Translations under genes and position numbers: made by a program | Shown: one piece after another, positions 54,149 through 64,000 of the stretch | How positions within the stretch are numbered: the stretch's first letter is position 1 | Layout of the letters: the number at the start of each line of letters is the position of its first letter | Notes under the pieces: model-generated | The model's database searches: none | Told to the model about the DNA's origin: nothing | The model's input: only the letters and a program-made list of their open reading frames with translations | NCBI GenBank assembly: GCA_016490735.1 | Contig: JAEMWC010000096.1 | Span: forward strand, 948,501 to 1,012,500 | Direction: 5' to 3' | Length of the DNA stretch: 64,000 nt | DNA from: Pachyseris speciosa | Lineage: Eukaryota > Cnidaria > Anthozoa > Scleractinia > Pachyseridae

Positions 54149-55938
54149 TGCGAAGTGTTTCACTGACAGTAAAAGACAAACTGGAAGAAGAAACTGGCCT
54201 TATAATCAAACGAATTCGCCGACAAAATATTGCACAGATACCAGCATCAAGAAGTTTCATAACAACCTGACTTAACTATTGTTTCCGGTAACGTGAAAAG
54301 GAGTCACATGTTACCCTCTGAACCGTCTCTACAGGTTAAGGGATAATTTTTACTATTAAATATTTATATTCCATAACACATTTTAATCATTTTATATTTT
54401 TATCTACAGCAGACATGATCAAAGTAATAACAAAAGCGTTTTCATCAGTTTTTACTTACACAGGTATTGACCACACTGACCTCTTCTGCTGCTTTTCCAT
54501 TGTTATGAAACAACTGCCATATCTTAAAGATCCCGGTCACGTTTTGTTTTTAACACACGTTCACCGCCTTAGCTTGGTATTCCCAAATGCAAAATCATTC
54601 CTGCATTTGTCCCCACCACAATGTACGAACAAAATATCACCTACAGCCGAAGTCAAGGCTGAATTTTTCTTACATGATGTACCTCAGACAGACTGTATGA
54701 TCCGCGTGACGCGACGCGACGTTTTGGCTGATTTTTTTTCAACGTCTTGTTTTGTTTGAGTCTCGTTGGTTTCAGCGAACGGGAAAACTTCTCTACAAAA
54801 CAACATCTTTCGATCTCGAGCACTGCGTTATTCTGTAAGCCTGATAAACAAAGCTCACTTATCTTTTATCGTTCGTTCGGTCTTGTGCGATTGAATGGTT
54901 TGACTTGTAGTTCCGAAAAACTCATCAGTGCGGGGAGAAGTGCGGGGTGGGGGTGGGTGGGGGGGGGGGGAAGCGGGGTTGAGGGAGGGAGATATCAACC
55001 TTCCGTACTTTTAAAGAAACTGTATTTTCAAGAAATTTATTATATCAAATAATACAAAATCGCTTTCTACATAATAACTACATGATTATAATTAAAATCT
55101 CCAGTACGGTGACACAAATAAGAAAAAAAAGTCTGTCACCTATTTGACGCAGACAACGATTCTTACTGATGTGAATTTGCAGAGTACACAGGACAAAAGA
55201 AGCGTAAAAGACACGAAGCTAGTGTTTTTTCCGAGAAACGAAAAACCTTCATTTGTTTTCAAACTCTGCTAACTATAATAACAGATGGTGCTGAATCATG
55301 GCCAAGAAGCTTTCTGAAAACAAAAACAAAACACAAGCACTTTCATTCCAAAATTCTATTCTGCTAGCTCATTGCCAATCACTTGCAGCCCACACAGGGC
55401 ATAACAGATTGAACCAATCAGATCTCAGACCAAGCACGAGTACTCATTACCCTCATGCGGACAAGACTTGATTGGTTTTTGTTTGACCGTTCCTTATTGG
55501 TCAAAAAAGTAGCCCGCGTCGACGTAGAAAAGCATAGCAGTAGTAAAGATCACTGATAGAATAAATGAAAGAAACAGCTGCATGCACAAATACAGTGATG
55601 AGAAAATGTTTTGAAAACGAAAAAACAGGTTGTGGAGTGGGAGACTACTGCTAATCTAAGTTGATATAAATAATAACGAATTACCCACATTGCGCTTTAC
55701 TTCCAAAACGCCAGCGCAATTATTGTAATTCTGCCAAATATGCGGATTCAATAAATGAACATATATTACATTCTTCACGTAAATTGCTTCTCCCTATCAT
55801 GAAGTTCAAAAATATAAAGGTACACCAGACGCAAAGTGACTGGTATTCACTTCATCTAACATTTTGACTGACTAGAAGAATGAATTCGCTTAAGCTCGCT
55901 TGACCGTATTCTGAATATGAATGAAGAGAATCTGAGCC
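54149..55938. other. intergenic between the two LONRF genes
   Basis: No supported gene. The open frame at 54415-54759 shows no motif. A long G-run at 54947-54971 could form a G-quadruplex. Confidence 0.4.
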
Positions 55939-56355
55939 TATAGGGGAATCCTTGTTTACAATATTTACCTCATTAGCATGAACAATTCAGTTTCTGATAG
56001 AGCTACAAATAAATCCGTTCTGAATATTGAAAGGTCATAGTATGAATAACGCTGCCAATGAATATGAGCCTCGTGTATTGAATACTTTTTGTGCAACGCG
56101 GGTTTAAAACTCAAAATTTTGCAAAGAATGTATGAGCTCATTAGTGCTTTAGCCACCCAGAAATTTTGCAGTTTTTGGAAGACATATCTCCTTGAATACT
56201 ATACTTAAGGAGCTAAAAATTTCACAATATATTAAATTTCACTAGCTCTTTAGCTGCCTGGAGTCAAATCACATTTAACATGTTTCGTTCTGTAAGCAAA
56301 GCCGTATGCAAATGAGCAAAAATGTAAACAATGACGTAAGCATGAATCCCCCTAT
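55939..56355. mobile_element. MITE with TATAGGGGR termini
   Basis: The left end TATAGGGGAATCCTTGTTTA is mirrored at the right end by a sequence ending GAATCCCCCTATA. Pairing continues inward through GTTTACA and CTCATTAGCAT. About 417 bp, non-coding. Confidence 0.6.
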
Positions 56356-56775
56356 AGATTTTAGTTTATAGTTCATTTTGGACGACATGCCAACGGACGT
56401 TTTCTCTTCTGTGATATTCCAAGGCCATTTTACAGTTGATTTTAAACTATGGTAACTGCGAAATCTCTCACGGCCACTTTTTTAGCAATCGTTGGTATTC
56501 TCTCGCAATATCTGAGTAGACTCTGACTTGTACAGTAGCTGATTTTGGGAAACCACCCCCAGGAGTCCGAAGAAAGATTTAGACGGATCAAATGGAGAAT
56601 TTTCCCGCACGATAACAAAATACCGGAAGGAACACAAGGGATGTCTGCTTGTTATCGCGCTTGCTTTGTTGCCGTTAAAGGTGAGACTAAGAACAGCAAC
56701 TGGAATTCTTACGAGGAACACTAAGAGTTGCATTGCTATGAGCTACAATTATGTTCTTTTGAGCTGATTACTTAT

Positions 56776-59700
56776 CTAATGAGTGACAATTAATAGTTCT
56801 AAAAAGCGGCGAATGCTTCGAAGTCTCTCGTCCAGTGACGTCATAGACAGAATGATAAGTTTTGCTCTGTCCTTAAGTGGGATAGCAGCTAGTGCCCACC
56901 ACAGCCACGAGGGACCATTAGGACTAGACACCAGCTTGTCCTCAAGGTTTGGCATAGGACCAATTGCGTTTGTAACACATGTCTGTTGTAACTGGGTTAG
57001 ACTGTTGAACCAAAGCTCTAAATGCTTTGCACAATCAACATGTAACGCCTCCAGTTCTTGGACTTCATCGTTAACCTTTGGCGCTTCATCTTCTAGCCAC
57101 TCAACCTTTGCAGTGTTGAATTCGTTTTTCGAAGCACGTGAAATAACCCGAAATCTTCGCCTGGCTGTTGTCTGAATGATCGAGCGGCCGTCAGGGAGGA
57201 CGTCCATCTTCTCGATGTACAGCATGGTGCCATAATCTGAGAATCCTTTATCTGGATCCGTGGCGCACATTCCGAACATCCGGGCTCCCAGCTCAAAGCA
57301 TTTTCGAATCATTAGGTGGTAGCGAGGCTCGTAGATGTGCAACGGGTACTTCAGTGATGGGAAGGCCAACACGCAAATAAATATGGGTACTTCCACATTG
57401 GCATCGACACCAGCCCTGGAAACAAATGAGGAATCAGTTAATTACTGATGAATAAATACAAAATCTGCACTGACATGTTCCAGCGACGAGAGTATCGAGA
57501 ACAGAGGTCTGATAAAACCACATAAATGCCTGTTCCTACATTCAGTCACAGAGATGCCTCTTCCCAATTCCCCGTTCCCAGCCTTGATCATTTTTATCGT
57601 TTTAACTTTGTCGATTGTACACTTCAGCAGACTTGTTTAGTGTTTGATATCTAAACACTATTAATTTGATTCACTGTCAGCCAGCATTCTCGTACGCGAT
57701 TCTTAAGTTTTTGAGCTCCATCAACATGCATATTCTCCCACTGTTGTTCATACCTTTCTTTAGGCCTTTGCTGGGAGAATTTTTGTACGATCAAGGCATT
57801 TTGATGATAACTTCCTTTATTCTCACGACTTGTGCGGCTGATTAGCAGTGTGATTTTGTCAAGAGCAATGGAATGCTGGTCACTATTGAGGCTTATAAAG
57901 TAAGGCTTTCTAAGCGAGATTCCAGGCTTGAACCTGGGCTTTCTTCAGATACCGAAGGCATTCCATTCGAACATTAGGCATAGGATTTTGTAAAATTTTT
58001 ATTGATGAATTTTACCGTGTTAAATTATCTTATCTTATCTTATCTTAACTCAAGAACAATTAAGTCTAAGAATAAATGAACGCCTTGCTTACAACTGTCA
58101 AAATAACTAGTTAAGAAAGGTGAGACGCGTGATTGCATAACTTTTAATTATGGTATAAAACCGTTCAACATTTCGAGTACACTTAACAATTCGTGATCGC
58201 ATAACGTTTTGCTAAATTTTCGCGTTACAAATTCAGTGTTTACGATCCATGCTGATTCTATGATATTAACATATCTGTCAGGGAATAGCTTTCGCTTGAT
58301 CGACATGTCCAAACGATGGGACGTCAATACCAGCCTACACGCTTTAATCTTTGCATGCTTGGCTCTCCATTAATCGTGCGTGCGGTCGTATTTCGTACTA
58401 GAAGACACGTGACAAAGTGAAAAAAGGTGTTCCTCCGTTACGCGCGCCTGAGCCACGTTCACAAGCAGGAATTAACTGCACTGACCTTGGCCTTTGTAGG
58501 AAGAGTTTGCCAAAACGTTTTCATCGCACTACCAATCATTACGCAGACCATCAAACACCCACGCAAGTTTTTATTATAATTGTTGTCTTGTGTGTAGGAG
58601 ATATTAGATGTAATCACTGTTCTGTAAAATATATTGGCTAGACGAGAACTAGGGCGATGACAGTAAATTGGAAATTATATGCCTTGTGGTTAATGTCAGA
58701 AACCTTTCACCAAAAGCTATTCATGTGTTTCCAGTTTTGATTGTAGAGAGTTCAAACTTTCGTTTTACCACGCCTCAGGCGTCCTCTTTCTCAGTCCCCG
58801 AAAAGCGAAAACGCGAACTATTCCTGCCAGTTAAAAACCACTATTTAAAAAGATGATCTTATGCAAGGCCATAATTTGCTTGACTGCTGTTAAGTAGCTT
58901 TCATGGACTTACCCTTTCCATTGCTCCTTCTCGTCAGCGAAACACCGCTCTCTCTCAGCATAGTCGTCAGGGAATAATTTTTCGGTCACCTCTTTCACTG
59001 CCCTAGTGACTTCAATGTTCCTCGCGATGCGACAGTCAAGTGACTGTCGACAATAAGGACATTCAGACCTGAAGTCCAGGCTTCTCTGTAAGCAGCCTCG
59101 ACAAAAAGTGTGGCCACAAACTGTAGTGACTGGTTGAAAAAGAACACTGTAGCAAATTTCGCACTCTAAGTCCTTTTTATTCCTCTCTTCCATGTGAGAA
59201 CTGGCAACTTTACGTCGTTTTGATTGTGGATTTTCAAAACTAGGTGAAGAGGAGACTCCTTCACAACTGTCATTGTGTAAAAGAATTTCTTGTAATGTGC
59301 GTTTTGATCTTTCTCCGCGGAGAAACACGGACTCGGTGACAACCGTACTGTCTGTTTTTACTGAGTTTCTTCTTTTGTTTAATTCTTTTCCCATCCCGTC
59401 TTGATTATCTGCTTCAGTACCATTACACGTTTGTCTTGAAGGAGACTTGAAAAGGTTACTAGATTTTGAAAAAAGCTCTAAGCCGTTCGAACGTTTCAAG
59501 TTGGCAATCTTACTCAGACAAGATATGAGTTCTGCATGATATTCCGCGTTTGACGGATCAAGTGCCACACAGCGCGCGAAATTTAACGCCGCCTGCTCGT
59601 AGTTGTCCACAGCGACCAAAATTATCCCTCTCTGATGAAAACCGCAAGGAAGAAACGGGCGTAATACGCAAGCTAGATCAGCGTCCTTTAGTGCCTGTTT

Positions 59701-60366
59701 GCACATTCCCTTCTGAAATAAAGCTTGACTTCGCCATTTCAATGCAGTGAAATTGAAAGGAGAATTTTCGAGGACATTGGACAGGATTGCTACCACTTTC
59801 TTTTGTTCGTCCTGCAGATTTCCTCTTTGGACGTTCTCAAGTTCCTTAATTTCACTTTCGTACTCTGTCGGAAACCATTTTTGCAACAAATACGTTATAA
59901 GTACATTAACAGATAGCTTGTTTGTAAGATTTCTAGATCCACACTGTCTACAGTCGATTTCAGAATTCTGGCCACCATCTTCTGGCAAAATACACGTCTT
60001 ACATAACGTGTGTCCACAGCTGAGCGTGACAGGAATCACATATAGACATCTACAAAGAGGGCAATGCAAAAATTTCCTTTCGCTATTCACAACAGTATTT
60101 GCCCTTTCCTTCGATAGCGACTGTCTTTGAAAGTCCACCAGTGCGCTCGCAATGTCCGGTTTGGCTGGTTCTGTGTCGCTGGTGTTATCGATGATAAACG
60201 CGTACGGCAAAGCGTGAAGAGATGTACAGTTCGGTTTGGATTGTGTTGACTGAACTGTGTATTTTTCATCGGCAGAGCCTTCTTCCAAAATCGACAGCAA
60301 AGGTACCTTAGAAGACTCTACCCACGGTGTCCCGTTACTTTGAATTTCGCGGCTTGGCTCAGTCAT
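56776..60366 (-). CDS. LONRF-type E3 ligase (2 exons)
   Basis: Exons 58913-60366 and 56776-57415 give 697 residues. RING 1 is at about 100-140 (CPLCRCLYVIPVTLSCGHTLCKTC). TPR-like repeats follow (LKWRSQALFQKGMCKQALKDAD, FHQRGIILVAVDNYEQAALNF). Next is a Ser/Lys-rich linker. RING 2 is at about 415-450 (CEICYSVLFQPVTTVCGHTFCRGC...CPYC). The LON domain has a well-kept YPLHIYEPRYHLMIRKC. ATG 60366 is preceded directly by ttccag, so a 5' UTR intron probably ends at the start codon. Family members are ubiquitin ligases with a LON substrate-binding fold. It is a closer match to the LONRF consensus than its neighbour at 51703. Confidence 0.9.
58026..58049 (+). repeat. (TATCT)n pentanucleotide repeat
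   Basis: Four to five units in the single intron of the LONRF-type gene at 56776-60366. Confidence 0.8.
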
Positions 60367-61326
60367 CTGGAAATTGAAGAAGAATACTGACTTGTTCGAA
60401 GTCTCGAAATTCAAAATTTAACCATTGACGGGTACACGAATATTCAGTTCTTTAGTACTTGGTTGTTTCATACTGCTTGAAATGGTTGCCGAAATTAAAT
60501 AGCACTTTTAATTTCCCGCAGTGATATACTTTTGTCTATTTGACGGAGGGAGATTCAGCGCGGAATGAACCGAGACCGAGTCTGACGTACATGGTGAATG
60601 ACAACTGTGATGACAATGGTGTTGGCCTGAATTACCGCTAGCACTTTTCATTACTGAATGGTATTATGTAATCGAGGTTATGTAACCTCACGCTCAACCT
60701 CACGTGCGGAGTAACACGCGATTCATCATGTATTGATCAAAAATGCAAATCTCCTTTGAAACAACCACGTCTCAGGTTCTGTGTTCCTTTCCATGTGATG
60801 TTTTGACGGTAAATCACAACGCAGAGCAGAGATTATGCTTTCCCTTGTAAGCAACCTGTTGACCTAACCTAAGAAACTTATATAACCCCATGTACCAACA
60901 ATTATTATACTTTCTAAAGCACAGTGAAAAAAAAATGAAACAAAACAATGGATTTTAGGTTATGTAACTACTCTCACGCGTCAAAAGACACTCACCGACG
61001 CAGAGGAAAGGAAGTTAAAAGTGAAACAATAGGAGGAAATTAGCAATTTGATCAGTTTTGTAAACAGACAATTCAGCTATCAAACGCATTATTCATGTTC
61101 ACCGCGAACGTGAACGTATTGACATCAGCACTCACCCGTAACCGGGATTTTTGTTCAAAATAAGCGCATTTTTAAATTTAGCTCCCTCCCTAAAAAAAAT
61201 TGGGAAATTGATACTAGTCGAGGAGCAGTAAAGGAATAAAATAACCCATTCTAAACATAACCGTCAAAACTATTCCTCCCCACCCCTTCCCACCACCTCC
61301 CCCCCCCCCCCCAAAAAAGAGAGAAA
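60367..61326. other. intergenic, upstream of the LONRF gene
   Basis: No gene seen. A C-run lies at about 61301-61313. A TGTAACCT-type motif (about 60680) is not diagnostic. Confidence 0.4.
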
Positions 61327-61905
61327 TGTATGTATGTATGTATGTTAACTTTATTTAGACACGGTATATTCATCAGTTACAAAATCCATCTTAATTACAT
61401 CATAACCTAACTAACCTAACTATATCTAACATTTAAAATATCAAAACTATAAAAACTGCTTTACATGAATGCCGTGTTTCTAAAAAAACATAAGTTATGG
61501 AAGAGGATAAAAGTAGTTAAGTAGATGAGTAAAGTCGTTGAGTGATTCTGCCTGCCGCAGAACAGATGATAAGCTGTTCCAAAGTACCGCACCGCTGTAG
61601 CTACAACTGTTTTTCAAAACGTTGGTGCGGGGCAATGGAACAGCAAGTTTGTTCACGGAGTCCCTCAATAGATATTCAGTTATTTCAGACCGGTTGACAA
61701 ACAGCTCGCTTAGATACTCCGGTGTAAGACCATTTAAGGATTTGAATACCATAAGAGCTTTCTGCATTTCACGCTGAGTGCTTAATTTTCTCCACCCAAG
61801 TTTACTAAATAAATCTAAAGCATTAGCATCATAGCTGGAAAAAGTCAAAATTCGTGCAGCACGATTTTGTAAAACGTATTTAGCGAATCCAGCCGAATAT
61901 CATTA
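61327..61905 (-). mobile_element. 5'-truncated CR1-type element, 3' end
   Basis: The minus-strand frame 61495-61848 carries the typical end of a CR1/L2-like reverse transcriptase. It reads LQNRAARILTFSSYD at its start (open to about 61880), MVFKSLNGLTPEYL and AVLWNSLSSVLRQAESLNDF. It ends in an (ACAT)n tail at 61327-61346. The body is short because of 5' truncation. Confidence 0.8.
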
Positions 61906-62101
61906 TTTTGATATACCACACAAGTGAATAGTGCTTTTCGCGCGCTCTGATTGGTTAACTCGGAGGTGATTAGCTAGTAACATTCACCTCTGAGCAGCCG
62001 GCGCGCGAGATATTATATTTTTCGACCGCTTGTCGGTATATTGTCACACGTAAAGTAATGTTTTGGTCCGCTAATTATCCAGCTTGTGTGGTATATACTA
62101 A

Positions 62102-62505
62102 GGCCCCGTTTATATGGAGAAAAGTTTTCCCGGGTAGAAGGGTCACCCGCCTACCCGAGCTACCCTGGGCGAGCCAATTTTTCCTACATTTCCTTACAAA
62201 ACTTGGCGAACCATTTACATGAGTAACAAAAAGTTGGCTCGGCTAGAAGGGTGACCCTCCTAGCCGGGTCACCCTCTTTCGATGGTAGGGTCACCCTCCT
62301 AGCCGAGCCAACTTATCTCCATATAAACACTTTGGCTCGTCTAGCCGGGTCAACTCGGTCAAGGTGAGACAATCAGAGCATGCGCGAGTGCTGCTGGCTC
62401 GGGCAAAAGGGTCAACTTTTTCTCATATAAACGCTCGCTAAAGTTGACTCGGCTGGGAGGGTGACCCTCTTGCCCGGGACAACTTTTCTCCATATAAACG
62501 GGGCC
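62102..62505. mobile_element. palindromic MITE with TAA target duplication
   Basis: The ends GGCCCCGTTTATATGGAGAA and CTCCATATAAACGGGGCC are inverted. TAA flanks it on both sides (62099-62101 and 62506-62508), as expected for PIF/Harbinger-type elements. It holds several inverted copies of CTCGGCTAGAAGGGTGACCC, so it is a compound foldback. Non-coding. Confidence 0.75.
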
Positions 62506-64000
62506 TAAAACAATTATTCACCGCAGTGTCGGTGAAAGTGGTGGATATTTACCTCGCCGCTTCGGTGAATAATTGTTAAATATTCACGGAATAGAAGGAA
62601 ATGCTAATTCTGTTTGATTTTAAAACTAACTAAACATTCTTTTCATTGAAAAGCAGGTGATTTCAAAAAATGGCAATAGAGTCTTTAGTGAAACAAATAA
62701 TTACTGGTGGGGCCAGAACAAAAGGAGCTAATGAGAGATCTTTTATGTCCACCAACATGGCGATGATTTGGACGTAGCGTGAAAACCACCCGTTAAATAA
62801 TTACTTTGCTGGAAAAATGCATTGTCATGCCTGATTGATTTTTTCCCTTTTCCTCATGCTTATCAAGCACTTTTGCACTAGTATTGCTAGAAAAGATGTC
62901 AAAACCAGATCACAACAATTGACCCTATATAGCCTATGCAGGTTTGAAATTTGAAACTGGCGTGGAATTTGTAAATGACAAAAAGTATCTACTTTCCACG
63001 CTTTTACTTTTACCAGCTTTTTAGGCTCAAATTTGAGGTAGACATACCCTCTATGCAATGAACCAGAATAAAGCCAATCTGTTGAATTGTTCTTTCATAA
63101 CATTCAAACGGTTGATGATAGGTATAGGCAAAAAGCTACCAACTTTTGGCAAAGTGAAACTTTGAAGATATTCCTCTCTGCAAACAACCAGAGTCAGTCC
63201 ACAAGTTTAGGTTCACGACATAGATCAGTACAAACATAATTTGTAAAGAAAATGTTTCTTGCCTCACTGAGTAAGTGGTTTTGCTCATTTATTTTTACAG
63301 AGGAAGCACTTTTATGGAGATCTTACAAAAGCTTGTTCTGTTGCCATGGTAACAAGAGACTCGCATATCATTGTGTTTGTCATTCATGGCAACGAGTTGC
63401 ATGATGGTGGTTTCTTCTGAATAAGTTTGATTTTTGAGAAAAAGGTGGTCTAGAGTGGAAGACCCCCTTAAGCGGCCAACCTCGTTCCCAGGGTTCCCCC
63501 CTTCGTTATACAGTTCCAGTTAGGAAAATTTGCTTAAACGTCAATAGACATTTAATCTGGGGTGTTATTTCCGTTATTCTAATTATATAATAACCATGAT
63601 GTTTGATATAGCAGTGATATTTAGCTGCTGCTCACTGCACGTATATCGCGTTATATCTACATCTTCAGTATTAATCGATCGCGAAAACGGTTTCCCATTA
63701 CATCCACATGTAACGCAATCATAAATTGCGCGCGCGTATTGTTATTGATTAACATTGAGATTACAACGGTCCCCGTTTCTACTCGGACCCAATCTTTGCG
63801 ATATGCGGTATGTTTTGTAATCAAGCACAAGCACAGAAATAGCCCCCACCCCCCCCCCCCCCCCCATTAAGTTTTTCTCAGATAAAAATTAGCCGACACA
63901 ACTACCGGAGCTCAGCTTGGTTCCCGTTAATTGTTTATGCATAAGTATCACTCCTAGATATCCTGCGAAGCCTCTAGTCACACAGGCGATTACAATACTA
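62506..64000. other. non-coding end of window
   Basis: No gene supported. There is a C-run at about 63848-63865. The short minus-strand open frame at 62825-63058 has no recognisable motif. Confidence 0.4.
63340..63353. promoter_or_regulatory. perfect RFX X-box-like palindrome
   Basis: GTTGCCATGGTAAC matches the RFX X-box consensus (GTNRCC-N-RGYAAC) on both strands. RFX sites mark ciliary genes in animals, but no gene is visible next to it in the window, so it may be part of a repeat. Confidence 0.3.

Noticed and set aside
54415..54759. Plus-strand 114-codon open frame between the LONRF genes
   Set aside because: No motif, no splice signals and no sign of coding bias.

Overview
This is a eukaryotic, AT-rich, intron-rich animal window. 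The gene set and repeat load look like a cnidarian, most probably a stony coral. I infer that from a secreted thrombospondin-repeat matrix protein, a Rab35 gene with canonical metazoan splicing, an expanded-family class A GPCR, many palindromic MITEs, and Penelope, Dong/R4, CR1 and Copia elements. No species can be named from the sequence alone.

Layout. Positions 1-9.5 kb are mostly mobile DNA. There is a Penelope-like remnant (1796-2388) and a complete Copia element with apparently identical 282 bp LTRs (3432-7965), which sits at the edge of an older inverted-repeat element. Another MITE follows, then an orphan acidic last exon (9541-9795). From 10.8 to 15.6 kb lie a tRNA-derived SINE, a second Penelope-like inverted repeat, and a five-exon ABHD11-like mitochondrial hydrolase on the minus strand with a CR1-type fragment in intron 1. 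A frameshifted class A GPCR (16373-17361, minus) and a complete six-exon Rab35 (17874-24299, plus) are arranged head to head.

The centre (26577-41900, minus) is one large gene of at least 12 exons. It encodes a secreted protein with a signal peptide, a low-complexity region, about 44 tandem pentapeptides of the form G-G-x-(I/L/V/M)-x, a LamG-like domain, disordered linkers and four TSP1 repeats. Every internal intron falls in phase 1. Two tRNA genes lie in its introns on the opposite strand: tRNA-Lys(CTT) at 29294 and a selenocysteine tRNA(TCA) at 35449.

From 43 to 47 kb there is a second SINE and a decayed Dong/R4-type retrotransposon flanked by (TAA)n on both sides. A gene for a secreted charged protein follows (48671-50575). 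Two LONRF-type genes (RING-TPR-RING-LON) then lie in tandem on the minus strand (51703-54148 and 56776-60366). The last 3.5 kb hold a CR1 3' end, a palindromic MITE with a TAA target duplication, and no gene I can support.

Functionally the window is a set of independent loci: mitochondrial metabolism (ABHD11), endocytic recycling (RAB35), ubiquitin ligation (two LONRFs), extracellular matrix, a receptor and Sec translation. They do not form an obvious pathway. The most notable items are the pentapeptide-repeat/LamG/TSP1 architecture, the intact Copia that starts Gag inside its LTR and is apparently primed by an internal part of initiator tRNA-Met, and the tRNA-Sec gene.
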